A DNA stretch of 64,000 nt, taken from contig CM063283.1 of assembly GCA_032173965.1 (NCBI GenBank), positions 113,547,687 to 113,611,686 on the forward strand, written 5' to 3'. Below are positions 41,093 to 52,987 of this stretch, one piece after another. The DNA is from Sitta carolinensis. Lineage: Eukaryota; Chordata; Aves; Passeriformes; Sittidae. Each line of letters begins with the position of its first letter. Positions within the stretch are counted from its first letter, which is position 1. The notes beneath the pieces are model-generated. The model saw nothing but the letters and a program-made list of their open reading frames with translations. It was not told where the DNA came from and made no database searches. Made by a program: the position numbers and the translations under genes.

Positions 41093-41754
41093 TGTCCTGG
41101 TTTGGAGGGCAGGTGTGTGCTGAGGAGGGCAGGAGCCCCCCTGGAATGGAGAATGCAAAGCCCTCCCTGGGCATTGTTCTCATGGTGCCATTCAGGGGCT
41201 CTCAGGCCAAGCTCTGGGCTGGCACTGACAGTTCTCTGGCAGGAGAATGCCAATAAAAATGCAGTGCTGCCAGCGCAGCCCCTGGCAGAGTCCGAATCCC
41301 CCCTGCCCCCGGGGCTCGGGGGTGGCAGCAGAGCCATCCCCTGGGGGCTGCAGCCTCCTGCAGGGGCACAGGGGGCTCTGCTGGAGCAGGGAGCCTGCAG
41401 CAAGGGGCAGATTCCCTCTGCAGCTGCCCTGGGCATCCCTGGGGCTGCTCTGCCTCTGGCACTGCCGGGCCAAGGCTGCCCTGGGCTGCCCCAGCTGCCA
41501 GGGGAGCCAGGCAGGAATGCTTGGCTCCTGCCCTGCCTGCAGCCTCTGCCAGGGGCAGCAGGGAATTTTCTCAGCCCTGCAGGGAGACTCCGTGGGCCCT
41601 GAGCAGCAGAGCTGTGCCTGCAGGGAGGATGGGTGCTGGCAGGGAGAAAGCAAACTGCCCCAGCTGCTTTGGAACAGCTGCCCATGCACACAGGATTCCC
41701 CCAGCAGCAGCTGGGCATGCAATCCACACCTCTGCTCACTGCACTGCAGCCACA
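41093..41754 (+). mobile_element. LTR-like dispersed element, copy 2
   Basis: Near-identical to 15298-15965 from TGTCCTGGTTTGGAGG through GCACTGCAGCCAC. I noticed only a few differences: ccccccggggctcggggtgg versus cccccggggctcgggggtgg, one ctgca unit fewer near the end, and small changes at the 5' tip. It includes the same AATAAA. The flanks differ completely from copy 1, so this is an independent insertion rather than part of a larger duplication. An imperfect 12-bp direct repeat (cacagagaacag at 41075-41086, cacagacaacag at 41751-41762) may be its target-site duplication, which would shift the ends by a few bases. Confidence 0.7.
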
Positions 41755-41971
41755 GACAACAGGAAAAGGCTGAGGAAGCACAGTTACTGCTCCAGGAGAA
41801 CACTTTGGCATTCCATGACTGCTTCATCTCATCCTCCTTCTGCTCCCCAAACAGCCCATCCACTTTTGCCACCCATACCCTGCTCTGCTTAAAGCAGAGG
41901 AGAGAAAAGGTCTTGGGAAAGATGCTGAGATCTGCTGAGAGCCAAAACTTGTGTTGAAAAAGCAGGACCTG

Positions 41972-42015
<44 letters not shown>
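41972..42015 (+). repeat. Poly(A) run of 44
   Basis: 44 uninterrupted A, preceded by gcaggacctg and followed by gaaaag. It lies 217 bp after LTR-like copy 2. It could be the tail of a retroposed sequence, but I could not identify a source or a target-site duplication. Confidence 0.9.
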
Positions 42016-42017
<2 letters not shown>

Positions 42018-42767
42018 AAAGTTCTTCCAAAACTTTAGTTCTCCATGAAATCCAAATCAGTGCTCCAGGCCAAAAAGCTCTGCTCGTTCCACCAAAGGCC
42101 AACAAAAATCCAGCAGGCCCTACCTGACCATCAGGAGGTTCAAATCCTCACCACAGCCTTCCTTTGCTGCACACTTTCCATGAGGCCTCGGGACAAGGTC
42201 ATTGTTCTCTTCAACCTCCCCCCTGGAAAAGAAAAATAATAACAAATCCTGACTTTGGAGACCTCCAGATAAAAGGTCATGGGAAACAAGAGCCCAATAT
42301 TGCTGCTCCTGCTCTTTCTGAGCTTCAATAATTCATTCCCTGCTGGGCTGCTGGATCCTCAACTACTTTCTGTGCTTGTATTGTTGTGTTTCCATTGACC
42401 TGCACTTTCAGAAAAATTGGAATAAAATGTGATTGGAAAATGGATGGGAAACACAAGAAACAAATGATCTGGGTTGTACTGAGTGGGTTGCAGTTAATGC
42501 TCTGTGGAAGCAGGGCCCAGCATGTGCCAGCTCTGCCTTTGCTTCCTAAAGCCATGTGGAATGTCAGGATTCGGGTTGGGATGGGGTTGTTATATTTCTA
42601 ATTAATTTCCAGTACTCCCATTCCTACTGGGAATAAGCAATTGCTGGTCTGTCTCCCTTTTCCCTTTAGAAATGTTGTGATTAAGGTGAAAAAAGAGTTT
42701 TCATTCTTTGAGACAGCTCTGAGAAGCTGACCTCAGCTTAGCCAGGCAGGAGTTCAGCCTTGGTGGG
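42016..42767. other. Intronic DNA, nothing recognised
   Basis: Unique-looking sequence between the poly(A) run and the antisense LTR. Confidence 0.5.
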
Positions 42768-43522
42768 TGTTATAGGTAAGAAAACGATAAAGCTGAATTA
42801 ATAATAAAGAAATTAGGGTTTTATTTTGAAATTTGGCTGTTGATAGTTACAACTAAAGGTACAGCATTGAGCTCGGGGTCGATGCTGGGTGAACAATGAT
42901 CTGAGCTCTGTCGTTTGGAATTTTTTCTGTTTATGAATGTTGTCTTTGCTGGGGTAGTTTTTCTATAGTTTTTTATGCTTGGGGTAGAGTTTCTCTTATT
43001 TTTTTTTTTGTGATTTTACATATTTATGTAGTCTCTTTTTCTTTGTGTTGGGTTAGACAAACGTTTTTGGGAAGCAATGAATGCTGTTACGGGAACTTGG
43101 TGTTGGAATGTACATTCCTGACTACTCTAGTTATTTTAATTGTCAATATTTATTGAATATTCATTGCTTGAGTGTTTCCTGGACTCCTTCAGGAAGACTT
43201 ATTTTTGTAAGAGCCACGTCTTTTCGTTTGTTAATGTTATGGTTTGACGTTGGTACAATGTTAGTGTTTTTATGAAAATATATTTCTCTTACTGGTAGTT
43301 GTGAGATGTGATTAGGAATAGAGTAAAGTAGGTTTTAGTTTAGGAATAAAGGGAAAAAAACTTTATTAACTGTAATAAGAAAAAACCCAATATTAGAATG
43401 AAAAAAAAAATTTCAAAAAATTAAAATTTATGGCCAAACCAGGTGCCAATATTCAAATTTAAGCACTGATTGATTTGACTACAACTTCTCAAAAAACTTC
43501 ACTTCCTTCTTAACCTAGGACA
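42768..43522 (-). mobile_element. Solo LTR-like element, antisense
   Basis: On the minus strand it reads TGTCCTAGGTTAAGAAGG at one end and ACCTATAACA at the other (TG...CA, 755 bp). AATAAA on the minus strand (reverse of 42820-42825) lies about 50 bases before the 3' end, as in avian endogenous retroviral LTRs. It is strikingly AT- and T-rich against the flanks. No internal gag/pol remnant was recognised, although the AT-rich stretch continuing to about 43690 may belong to the same element. No clear target-site duplication. Confidence 0.55.
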
Positions 43523-44155
43523 GTTAATTAAGTCTTTTTTTTTTAAGCTGGCTTCTGTTTTACAATTTGTGTTTTTGGTTTAGGCTAGTAATATTTTTAA
43601 ATTTCAAGAGTTTTTCTCATAGGTATAACTTTTATTTTACATATATTCTACATAAGCACAAATTATTCTGTAAGATATATAACAGTGGGTGACTGAGCGC
43701 TTCCTCACCTCAGGGCCCAGATGTTCAGCTGTGCCTTGAGGAGAAGCCAAGGTGGCCCTACCCATCTGTCACCTGTCCCAGCAGCACCTCCCAGTTTTGT
43801 CAAAGGGCCTTTTGCACAATATTTGCTTCTTTTGCCTCTCTGGTTAAAATGAACCCCTCTTCTGGGAGTATAAAGTGAAGGCAGTGGCTGGGTGTTTGAT
43901 TTGACAGCCAGGGGAAAAAATTATCGTAGTGGGAGGAGAGAAGGGCTCAGAGCTGCTTGGATTCAGCATTATCCCAGTTTACCTCCTTGGACACCTCCCA
44001 GGCTCACATCCCTTTATCAGCCTGCCTCGTGTCCCCCCTGGCACAGGAGCCCTCCCAGATGTTGTGACTGGCACTGCAGGAAGCACCAGAGGGAACAAAC
44101 CCATCCCTGGGCTCCCCCAGTGCCCAAAGCTGATCCACTGCAAGCATGAAGGAGA
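43523..44155. other. AT-rich flank then unique DNA
   Basis: AT-rich to about 43690, possibly more of the adjacent LTR element, then ordinary unique-looking sequence. Confidence 0.4.
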
Positions 44156-44440
44156 GAATCACAGAATCCCAGCGAGGGTTGGGCTGGAGGAACCTTTAAA
44201 ACTCTCCCAGAGCCCTTCCTGCCCTGGCAGGGACCCCTCCCACTGTGCCAGGGACCCTGCCCCTGTGCCAGGCTGCTCCAGCCCCAGTGTCCAGTGGGCA
44301 CTGCCAGGGATCCAGGGGCAGCCACAGCTGCTCTGGCAATTCCAGCCCAGGGAAGTATTTCTCCCTAATATCCCATCCAACCCTACTTTCTGTCAGTTTG
44401 AAGCCATTCCCCTTGTCCTGTCTAAGGACTTGGGAAGTTT
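44156..44440 (-). repeat. CR1 LINE 3' portion, antisense
   Basis: gaatcacagaatcccagcga, ggctggaggaacctttaaaa, gctgctccagccccagtgtc, ggatccaggggcagccacag, then ttctgtcagtttgaagccat and tccccttgtcctgtctaagg. The last part extends further into the element than the short copies. Confidence 0.9.
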
Positions 44441-47400
44441 TCAAAGAGACCACGCCAGATTTCTTTCTCTTTCCCACCCTGGGGGTTAAACACTCCTCAG
44501 GGACCCAGCAGGAGCCAGGGAATGCTGCCCCATGAGCAGACATCTCTTAGGTTGCTTGGGACTTAGTAAAGATCCCATGGAGGTGTAAAACTGTGGAGAT
44601 GTGAGTCAGGTCTGCAGTGTGGAGCAGTGAAATCCCCATGGAAGGTGCTGCTGGTTTGAGCTGCTGCTGACTGGGGCTAGAATCAGGAAATGTAAACATT
44701 TCTCATTAAACACCACATGAAACACTAGAGACTAATGGTTTTAGCCAGAAATGCCCGGGTTTGGTTTTTCCCCTGAGCCTGGGAGCCTTGATTTTGGAGA
44801 AGCAGGGCAGCTGGGAGTGAGGCATGTCCAGTTTTAGCCAAATGCTGCTTGTGCAATGTCTGGATCAAGGAAGGATTCCAAGCCAGCAGTGCCCTGGCAG
44901 CAGCAATAAAAGCTGCAGGGGAGAGGCTGTGGCATCACACAGGAGAATCTGGGCTGCAGCTGATGCCATGACTGCCTCAAATCCAGGTGGGAAGCAGCAG
45001 GAAATCAGGGAAAGCCCCCTCCTGGAGCTCGGAGAGAGCTCAGCAAGGTACACCCCCAAATAATCCCCTCCTGCCACAACCACAGGACATCTGCTGATCC
45101 CTCCCTGCCCAGACATTCCAAAAGCAACTTTTGCAATAATCCCTCAACAATATTTTCCAGGCATTGCTGGTTTGGGTTTTTTTTTTTCCTCAGACACACT
45201 CTCACTTCCAAGGCATCTCTGCTGGGAGAAGAGTGCCACCTCATGACTGATGCTGAGGATGGAGCGAGCCCCAGCAGGGAAGCTGGAATTGTGCAGGACA
45301 GGGACAGCTCCTACCCCGAGCTCCCGGCGGGTTTTCAGCCAGCACCACAACACCCTGAGACCACCACCCCCCTCCAAAATTCCTGTTTGTGTGCTGTGCT
45401 GAACACAAAACCCAGGGCTGAGCACGAATTTATTCATTACTCAGGAGAGCTGACATTATGGAGGCTTTTCTACAAAGTTTTTCCTGCTTTGAAACCCCCT
45501 CATTTAATATCAGACTCTTTCCATCATCTTAAGCACCTCTCCTCTGGGGATTCTGCAATTTGGATGAGAGCACCCTCACCTTGCTTCCCTTTTCCCACAT
45601 GCTCTTCTCAAGTTCTTTACTAAAACCGACATTTTTTAACTCCAATTTTCATCTGAGATAATTATTGTTAAACTAAGGAGAATTAAAAAGTCCTAATGAT
45701 TCTTCGTTGCTTCCACAAGCGAGGTGCAGGGGTCAAAGAAATTTAGAATTCCTCTGCTCCATCACCAGTTTGGACTGTTTGAGGAAAATCTGCCACATTT
45801 TGTCATGGATTGATTCGTCTGTGCTCCTCCAGAAATAATTAGTTTAGATATTATTATTTTAAATATGAAGAAATAGAAAAAAAAATAGCTTTTTGCTGGC
45901 TTTTTGCTGTTTTTTGATCCCCTCTCCCCCTACTTTAAATTAACTCAGGCATTAAGGAAGTGCCAGACTGAAAAGCCCAGAGCTGGAAATGTGTTGTTCC
46001 TATTTTTTTCCCCAGAATAGAAATATCAGGAGAGTAGAACTGAAGCTTTCCTAAAATCTCAGCCCTCTCTCTTCCTGCTCTTCTCCTTTATTGGACCCAT
46101 TGCTAAATGTGGGCAGTAATTAAAGATCCCAATCAGCTTCTTTCACACCACCTCCAATAATACCAAAGTCAGTTAAAACCAAGTGATATTAATTTTTCCA
46201 AAATGCTCATTGATCTACCAGCAGGTGTATTAATAGCCCCTACTATTGGTCAGGCTGCCAAGCAGATAAATATGGATACAAAATCTGACATAACCCGAAT
46301 ATTAAACAGCGTTTCAGAAGTGAAAGATTTTGCATCTCATTCCCTCAGGCAACCACTTTCTGCTCCCTCCTGCATCTCAAAAATATGCTGCTCAAGTTGT
46401 CAGATAGCCAAATATTATTAACCTGAAAGCATCAACTTAGTCTCATCCCATGAACAGAAAAAAAAAACCCCGACTCAGAATAAAAATCAAAACCCACTTG
46501 CTGCTCAGTGGGAGGATTTTACAGCGCAGATGATTTTCTGTGCAGAACTGCAAGAAGGCCTGCAAAAGTTCATCAAAAATCAGAGCTGCAGGGAGCCTGG
46601 CATTGGCTGAGTCTTTTGTTATGATCAAGATATCAGTAAACCCTCATTTAAATTTTAATTAAAGACCGTTGTTGTGTCAGATGAACTTGGCGCTTAACGT
46701 GTTTAATGGTTTCCCTTAAAGAGATTTTTATAAAGGGCTTGATCAATCACATTAAATAATGACATGAACAAATGTTTGGTTGCTTAAATTCTCTCCCACT
46801 AAGAAAATTAAAGGGGATAAGATCTACTATCCAAGCCCATCACTTAAAATAGTAACAAAACTAGCCCAGATATTCCTCCTTCTCCTCCCAGAGCTTGGGA
46901 TTTAGAGCTTTCCTCTGCAAACCATGGAGCTCCTCTCCCCCAGTCCTCCTGCTACTCTTTCAGGTGAAACTGAAGTCGAAAATATCATCTCTGAACACGG
47001 GATATCTTTAGAAAAGCTGATTTCTTCAAGTTTTCTCTCCTAAAATCAAGTACCACCCACCCACGTGTGGCTTGTCCCAGCCCACCTAAAAGGATGCAGC
47101 GTTACGAAACCACCCGGGTGACCCCACCGAGCTGGGCTGCTGCTGCCCAAAAATTCCAGTGATTTCAGAACCTTTGCTTGTGCTGCATTTCCAAACAAAT
47201 TTTCCTCACTTCTCACCAGCATCTGCCTGGCAGGAACAAGTGCTTTACCCTGAGCTCTCTTTCATCTCCCCCTCTGCTTCAGCCACAAACCTCGAAACAA
47301 CCCCCAGAATATTTGGTGGGTGATTCACAGATTTTGCTGTCAAAAAGCTCCTGATCTTGCCTTATTTCCTGGATTTTACAGCATGCCAAGCTGCGTGTTC

Positions 47401-47963
47401 ACACTGTTTTGTCTTTAATCCTGGCGTGGCAAACATTTCCACAGGAAAATGTGACATTTTTATAAAAAGCTCCAAGTCGGGAAAGTTCAGCACGGAGCAA
47501 ACCTTGGATGATCAGCATTTAAGGAGAGGAACAAAAGCCATCCAAGCGTGCAGACTGGAATTAGGTGCAGAAGAATTGGTGGAATAAATCACACTTGCAT
47601 TTTCATGAAATGTTTTCTCCCCCAGCTGTGACAGCACAGGAGTGCAGCAGGCACAGGGTGTCAGAGAAAATGCTGCTTTTCCAGCAAACACCATTCCAAG
47701 GACAGGGGTTTTTCTCCCAGCCATCCCATGGCATTAATTCCCCTGAGTGGGAATTCAGTGGTGCCCAAACCTGCCTTGTTTTGGTGTCAGTCCCACTGCA
47801 CTGGGTGCTGAGTGCCTGCACCCCAGGAGAAGGGCAGATGTTGAGGGTTGTGTTTATTTTTCCACTGAAGATTCACTCTCCGTGCAAAATCCTTGAAGGA
47901 TTCCATCTTGGAAGGGCTCCTGCACAAAAAATGTTCAATGATTTTTCAAGGCAAAATGCATTT
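44441..47963. other. Intronic DNA, nothing recognised
   Basis: About 3.5 kb with no interspersed repeat I can name. Open frames are short and overlap on both strands. AT-rich towards 45630-46900. Confidence 0.5.
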
Positions 47964-48435
47964 CATGGAATCTCAGAATCCCAGAATTGTTTGGGTTGGA
48001 AAAGGCCTTAAAGCCCACCCACCCAGAGCCCCCCTGCCCTGGCAGGGACCCCTGCCCCAGGCTGCTCCAGCCCCAGTGTCCAGCCTGACCTTGGACACCT
48101 CCAGGGATCCAGGGGCAGCCACAGCTGCTCTGGCAATTCCAGCCCCTCCAGGAACAATTCCTGCCCCAATCCCAGCCAATCCCACTCTGCAGCCATTCCC
48201 TGGTGCTGTGCCTGCAGCCCTTGGCAATTGTCTCTCTCCAGGGTTCCTGCAAGGCCACCCTGAGCTCAGCCCAAAGCTTCTCCTGTGCAGCTGAACAATC
48301 CCAGCTGTGCCAGCCTTTCCTCCCAGCACAGCTGCTCCAGCCTCTGCTCCTCCTGCTCCCTGCTCTGGGCTCCCCCCAGCAGCTCCAGCTCCTCCTGGGG
48401 CAGCTCTGCAGGAGGGGCTCACCTGAGGGGGCTCA
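47964..48435 (-). repeat. CR1 LINE 3' portion, antisense, about 470 bp
   Basis: catggaatctcagaatccca at the 8-mer end, then the same body as 39428-39838 (aaaaggccttaaagcccacc, gaacaattcctgccccaatc, gcagcccttggcaattgtct, ccaaagcttctcctgtgcag). It extends about 60 bp further 5' into the element (cagcagctccagctcctcct). Confidence 0.92.
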
Positions 48436-48644
48436 GGGGCACAATCACCCCCTAAATTTTTTCCCACCTGCTTTGGATGCAGCTTTGCCTTTTTGGGATG
48501 CAAAAAGGCAAATGCCTGGGTCAGGAATTTTCTATTCTTCAGTTCTTACTTGCGTTTTATATGTGTCCAGCTCCCATCTTCTACCTCCCCAGCAAGGATA
48601 GGAGAGAGAAGGACCTGCTTCTGATCCAGCCAGAATCCTCTCAG

Positions 48645-49226
48645 CTCCATCCACATCCACCCAGGATCCTCTCAGCTCCCTCCACATCTATCCAGAACCC
48701 TCTCATCTCCATCCACATCCACCCATGGTCCTCTCATCTCCATCCACATCCACCCATGGTCCTCTCAGCTCCATCTACATCCACCCAGGATCCTCTCAGC
48801 TCCATCCACATCTATCCAGAACCCTCTCATCTCCATCCACATCCACCCATGGTCCTCTCAGCTCCATCCACATCCACCCAGGATCCTCTCAGCTCCATCC
48901 CTGTCCACCCATGGATCACAGCTCCATCCACTCCACCCAGGATCCTCTCAGCTCCATCCACATCCACCCAGGATCCTCTCAGCTCCATTCACATCCACCC
49001 AGGATCGTCTCAGCTCCATTCACATCCACCCAGGATCCTCTCAGCTCCATCCACATCCACCCATGGATCACAGCTCCATCCACATCCACCCAGGATCCTC
49101 TCAGCTCCATCCACATCTATCCAGAACCCTCTCAGCTCCATCCACATCCACCCATGGATCACAGCTCCATCCACATCCACCCAGGATCCTCTCAGCTCCA
49201 TCCCTGTCCACCCATGGTCCTCTCAG
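48645..49226 (+). repeat. 31-bp minisatellite, about 19 units
   Basis: Units of ctccatccacatccaccca followed by ggatcctctcag (31 bp). Variant units carry tatccagaaccctct, catggtcctct or the shorter catggatcacag (26 bp). All frames stay open for long distances because the unit lacks stops, giving histidine/proline/serine-rich peptides; this is not evidence of coding. Confidence 0.95.
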
Positions 49227-51054
49227 CCCCTCACTCTGGTGGCTCAGCTCCCACTGCCCAGTGAAAAACCCCACGGGACCCTTCTCCAGGGAGGCAGCAG
49301 CTGCAATCAGAGCCTTGCTGCCTGTTCCTGGATGATTGTCAAGGAATTGTGGAACAGGTTCCCCTGAACTGTGGCAGAGGAGAACATCCCATCTGCAGGA
49401 TTCAGGAGAAAGCCCTTGGGTGGGTGGCAGTGTGTTTTTAAAAGGTCAGGGCAGCTCTTCTCCTTACTCAGGGCTTTGGAAAATGGAGCTGCAGCTTCTT
49501 TGAACCAAAATTCCCATCAATCCCTCCATGGTGGGCACTCAGTAGGAAAAATAAAGCTCTTGTGGGGTGCTGCTCCAATGTCTGAGGAAGCCCTGGATCC
49601 ACAAACACATCCCAAGAGCCAAACACAGAGCAGGGCACAAAATCCTGGCCCTTCATGTTCCAGCTCCTCTGAACTGAGCTCCCCGTTCCCAAGGACTCCA
49701 AGTTCCAGTTCTGGAGCCAGATTTTCTCTCTCTGGTCAGATATTATTGGATTTAATAAATTTCCCAGATTTAGGTGGCAGAAAAATGTAATCACCACCCA
49801 TTGGAAAATTATCAGCTGAAAAACGACATCAAAATTCAGGCACATCAGGATTTGCTGGGCACAGCCTGAATATGAGGCTAAATTGAGGTTAAATGTTGTC
49901 TGAATTGTAAATTTATAGTAAAATAGTGATTTTTTTTGGTAAAATTACCATCTCTTTACATGCAGTTTATTGAGAATATGCTGGTACAGTTTGCTAAAAG
50001 TGGCAGCACATTTGAGGCCGGATCAAACTCTCCTGCCTCAGCAGGTACCACTCATCAGAAAGCAAGAAATTAGACACAAATTACCCAGTATTTAATTCCT
50101 GATAGGAGAAACAGCAACCAAGTACATCAAACATTTCTAATTCAGCATTTTTAACTCTAGAAAAATATCATTTCACTGGCATTGAAATCTCCTGCTGGGG
50201 GGCAAAATGCATTTTAGCAGTTTGTAAAGCTTGTCCATCTTTTTCTCATTTAGGTGTTGCATTACCCAATATATCACATTTGAAGAAGTCAGAATGAAAC
50301 CAGAATGCTTTGACTGATTCAAGTCAGAGTTTCTTTAGAATTTAACTTAATAACAACTCCTTTTTTTTTTTTTTTTTTTTTAATGCCCGTTATTTGTTTG
50401 AGCAAGAAATAGAATTTGGAGCACCAGAAAGTTCAACTGACTTGAAATTATGGCTTCAATTTCCTTTGCATATTCATTTCTGTGCAAAAGGGAGCTGATA
50501 ATCTGCGTGTTCTCCTGCAGAGCTGTGATTTTCTTACAGGGTGGGGTGGCCAGAGCAGCTGCTCCAGCCCACTCACTCCATGGCAATTTGGATTTTCTGG
50601 ATTGAGCCAATCCCTGTTCCCTCCCCAGCTACCACAGAGACCCCTGAGCAGCATTCACAGATGGTGTCAGCAAATAAAATCTCAATTTTCTTTGAGAGGT
50701 TTTAATTTTAATTAAATTTATTTTAATATAGTGATCTGCTCCTCAGGCTGATCGAGTAAGAAAGGTGAAAATAGAAATATCAAATTACACGAATTGTTTG
50801 CAGGAAAAAAAAAAAAAAACAAACCACCAGTTTTAACATTATAAAAGGAAAAAGAAAACAAAACCCAGCAAAAGTTAACTCCTTATATTCTTATAAGAAT
50901 AACAAACATCTGTCCTCACTCCCTTCCTCTCCCACTCAACTCACACACCCCCACAACATGAGGGTTTCACCAGACATGCTGAAGCAAAGATATTTAAAAT
51001 ATTTAAGAGTCTCCCAGGCACCTGTGCAGTTTTGACTTCTTTCAGGAGGTTTTG
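49227..51054. other. Intronic DNA with poly(T)/poly(A) runs
   Basis: Unique-looking sequence with a run of about 22 T near 50361-50382 and A-rich runs near 50805. No gene seen. Confidence 0.5.
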
Positions 51055-51153
51055 ACATATATATAAAATCTAAATTTTTATTTTATATTTATATATATAT
51101 ATATAAAATATAAAATATAAAGATATTTTATATATATATTGTGTATATATATA

Positions 51154-51185
<32 letters not shown>
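51055..51185. repeat. (TA)n-rich tract
   Basis: About 130 bp almost only A and T with several pure TA runs (the longest near 51156-51185). It directly precedes the first copy of a duplicated block. Confidence 0.92.
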
Positions 51186-51190
<5 letters not shown>

Positions 51191-51450
51191 TGGGGTGTTT
51201 ACTCAAATAAACTGAAACTACCATAGCTTTATTGTCAGCTGTACCTAAATTCCATGATTTTTTGCTTACAGCTATAAAATACTGCAGTGAATTCAGGCTC
51301 CAACACTTTTTTTTGCTTCCTTCTTCTTAGCTTGATTAAAGAGAACCAATTAACTCCTGTGGAATGTTTCTGACACCGACTTGGTGGCACTCTGGAAATT
51401 TTATTCCAAATCTCTGTCTTTTTTTTTTTTTTTCTTTTTTTTTTTTTTTT
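51186..51450. repeat. Duplicated 265-bp block, copy A
   Basis: From ttttgtggggtgtttactca through aactgaaactaccatagctt, gcttgattaaagagaacc, ggtggcactctggaaatttt to a poly(T) end. It is repeated at 52721-52987 with roughly one difference in ten bases by eye. Both copies follow a TA run and end in poly(T). Confidence 0.9.
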
Positions 51451-51839
51451 GAGGCAATAATTTTCACACCAGGGAGAGCTGTTTAGTACAAATTTGACAG
51501 AAAAAAAATAAAAAAAATTAACAAATTCTAGAGGAGGAAGAGAAATCTACTGCCAGCACATCTCCTGCTTTTCCATCTCAGCATGTTGCTGGTGGCACAG
51601 CAGTGGAACAGAGCCAGCAAAGCTGGGGAATTTGCCAGAGCCCACACAGTGTCTGCAGGGGAAGGGAGGGATCAAGCAGGGGGTCCTGCCTCGGAGCCTT
51701 TGGCTGGTTTTTAATAACTCACGCTGCTTTCTTCTCCCCCTGGACGCCCAAAAATAGCGAAATGACAAATCCTTCACCGAATCACTGGGGGTGCAGAAGG
51801 TCACTGGGGCAGAGAGCAGCGCCCTGCCTCGCTGGAGGG

Positions 51840-52020
51840 TCCTGGAGAGAATCCTGGAGATCCACCTGGGTTTCCTGGAGCTGCAAAGGAGGAGCACCTT
51901 CAGGCAACTCCCTCCAGGGTGTCCTTGCACAGGGAATGGTTGCAAACTGCCAGAGGGCAGGGATGGGAGGGATATGGGGCAGGAATTGTTCCCTGGGAGG
52001 GTGGGCAGGCCCTGAGGTTG
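51840..52020 (+). repeat. CR1 LINE fragment, sense
   Basis: cagggaatggttgcaaactg, ggatatggggcaggaattgt, tccctgggagggtgggcagg. It parallels the internal part of the following copy (cagggaatggctgcagagtg, ggggcaggaattgttccctg), so two CR1 copies lie head to tail. The left limit is uncertain. Confidence 0.7.
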
Positions 52021-52039
52021 CTTGGGATGGACAAACCTG

Positions 52040-52455
52040 GTGCTCCAGGACTTGGAGCTGCTGGGGAGGGAGCAGAGGCTGGAGCAGCTGTGCTGGGAGG
52101 AAAGGCTGGCACAGCTGGGATTGTTCAGCTGCACAGGAGAAGCTTTGGGCTGAGCTCAGGGTGGCCTTGCAGGAACCCTGGAGAGAGACAATTGCCAAGG
52201 GCTGCAGGCACAGCACCAGGGAATGGCTGCAGAGTGGGATTGGCTGGGATTGGGGCAGGAATTGTTCCCTGGAGGGGCTGGAATTGCCAGAGCAGCTGTG
52301 ACTGCCCCTGGATCCCTGGAGGTGTCCCAGGTCAGGCTGGACAGGATTTGGAGCAGCCTGATCTAAGAGAACACTCCCCACCCATGGCAGGGGTTGGAAC
52401 TGGAAGATCCCTGCTGTCCCAACCCAAACCAGTCTGGGATTCTCTGATCACAGTG
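52040..52455 (+). repeat. CR1 LINE 3' portion, sense, about 415 bp
   Basis: Reverse-complement match to 39428-39838 and 47964-48435: ggaaaggctggcacagctgg, aagctttgggctgagctcag, gacaattgccaagggctgca, ggaattgccagagcagctgt, ending aacccaaaccagtctgggat, tctctgatc. Confidence 0.92.
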
Positions 52456-52635
52456 CTGAGGTCCAAGTCTCCCATCTTGCCCCCCTTGCCCCTGAGAAGG
52501 TGCAAAACTCAGCTCCAAAGCCACATCTCAGTGCCTCTGCTGCCTCCTGGTTGCCACAGCTCCATCGTGAGGCTGCAGGAATCCATCTCCAGGGGTCGAG
52601 CAATTCCTCCACCTCTACTTTGGATTTGAAATGTT

Positions 52636-52680
52636 CTCATGATCCAAATGAACCTTTTGACAAAGTAGATCAGAACCTCT
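52636..52680. repeat. 45-bp direct repeat flanking duplicated block, left
   Basis: ctcatgatccaaatgaacct and the next 25 bases recur at 52988-53032 with three mismatches. The two lie exactly 352 bp apart on either side of copy B. Confidence 0.9.
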
Positions 52681-52720
52681 TTGCTACCTCTGAATGATGG
52701 ATTATATATATATATATATA

Positions 52721-52987
52721 TTTGTGGAGCATTTCCTCAAATAAACTGAAACTACCCTAGCTTTGTTGTCAGCTGTACCTAAATTCCATGATTTTATGCT
52801 TCCAGCTTTAAAATACTGCAGTGAATTCAGGGTCCAACACGACATTTTTTGCTTTTTTCTTCTTAGCTTGATTAAAGAGGACCAAATAATCCCCATGGAA
52901 TTTTTCTGACACCAACATGGTGGCACTCTGGAAATTTTATTCCAAATCTCTGTCCTTTTTTTTATTCTTTTTTTTTTTTTTTTTTTT
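52721..52987. repeat. Duplicated 267-bp block, copy B
   Basis: Homologous to 51186-51450, preceded by a short TA run (about 52702-52720) and ended by poly(T). It sits between two 45-bp direct repeats. Confidence 0.9.

Noticed and set aside
48477..49367. 296-codon histidine/proline/serine-rich frame
   Set aside because: It is the 31-bp minisatellite read in frame; other frames are open as well.
51547..52629. Frames up to 236 codons around the CR1 copies
   Set aside because: They span CR1 3' untranslated-type sequence and run on both strands. No reverse-transcriptase motif is present.
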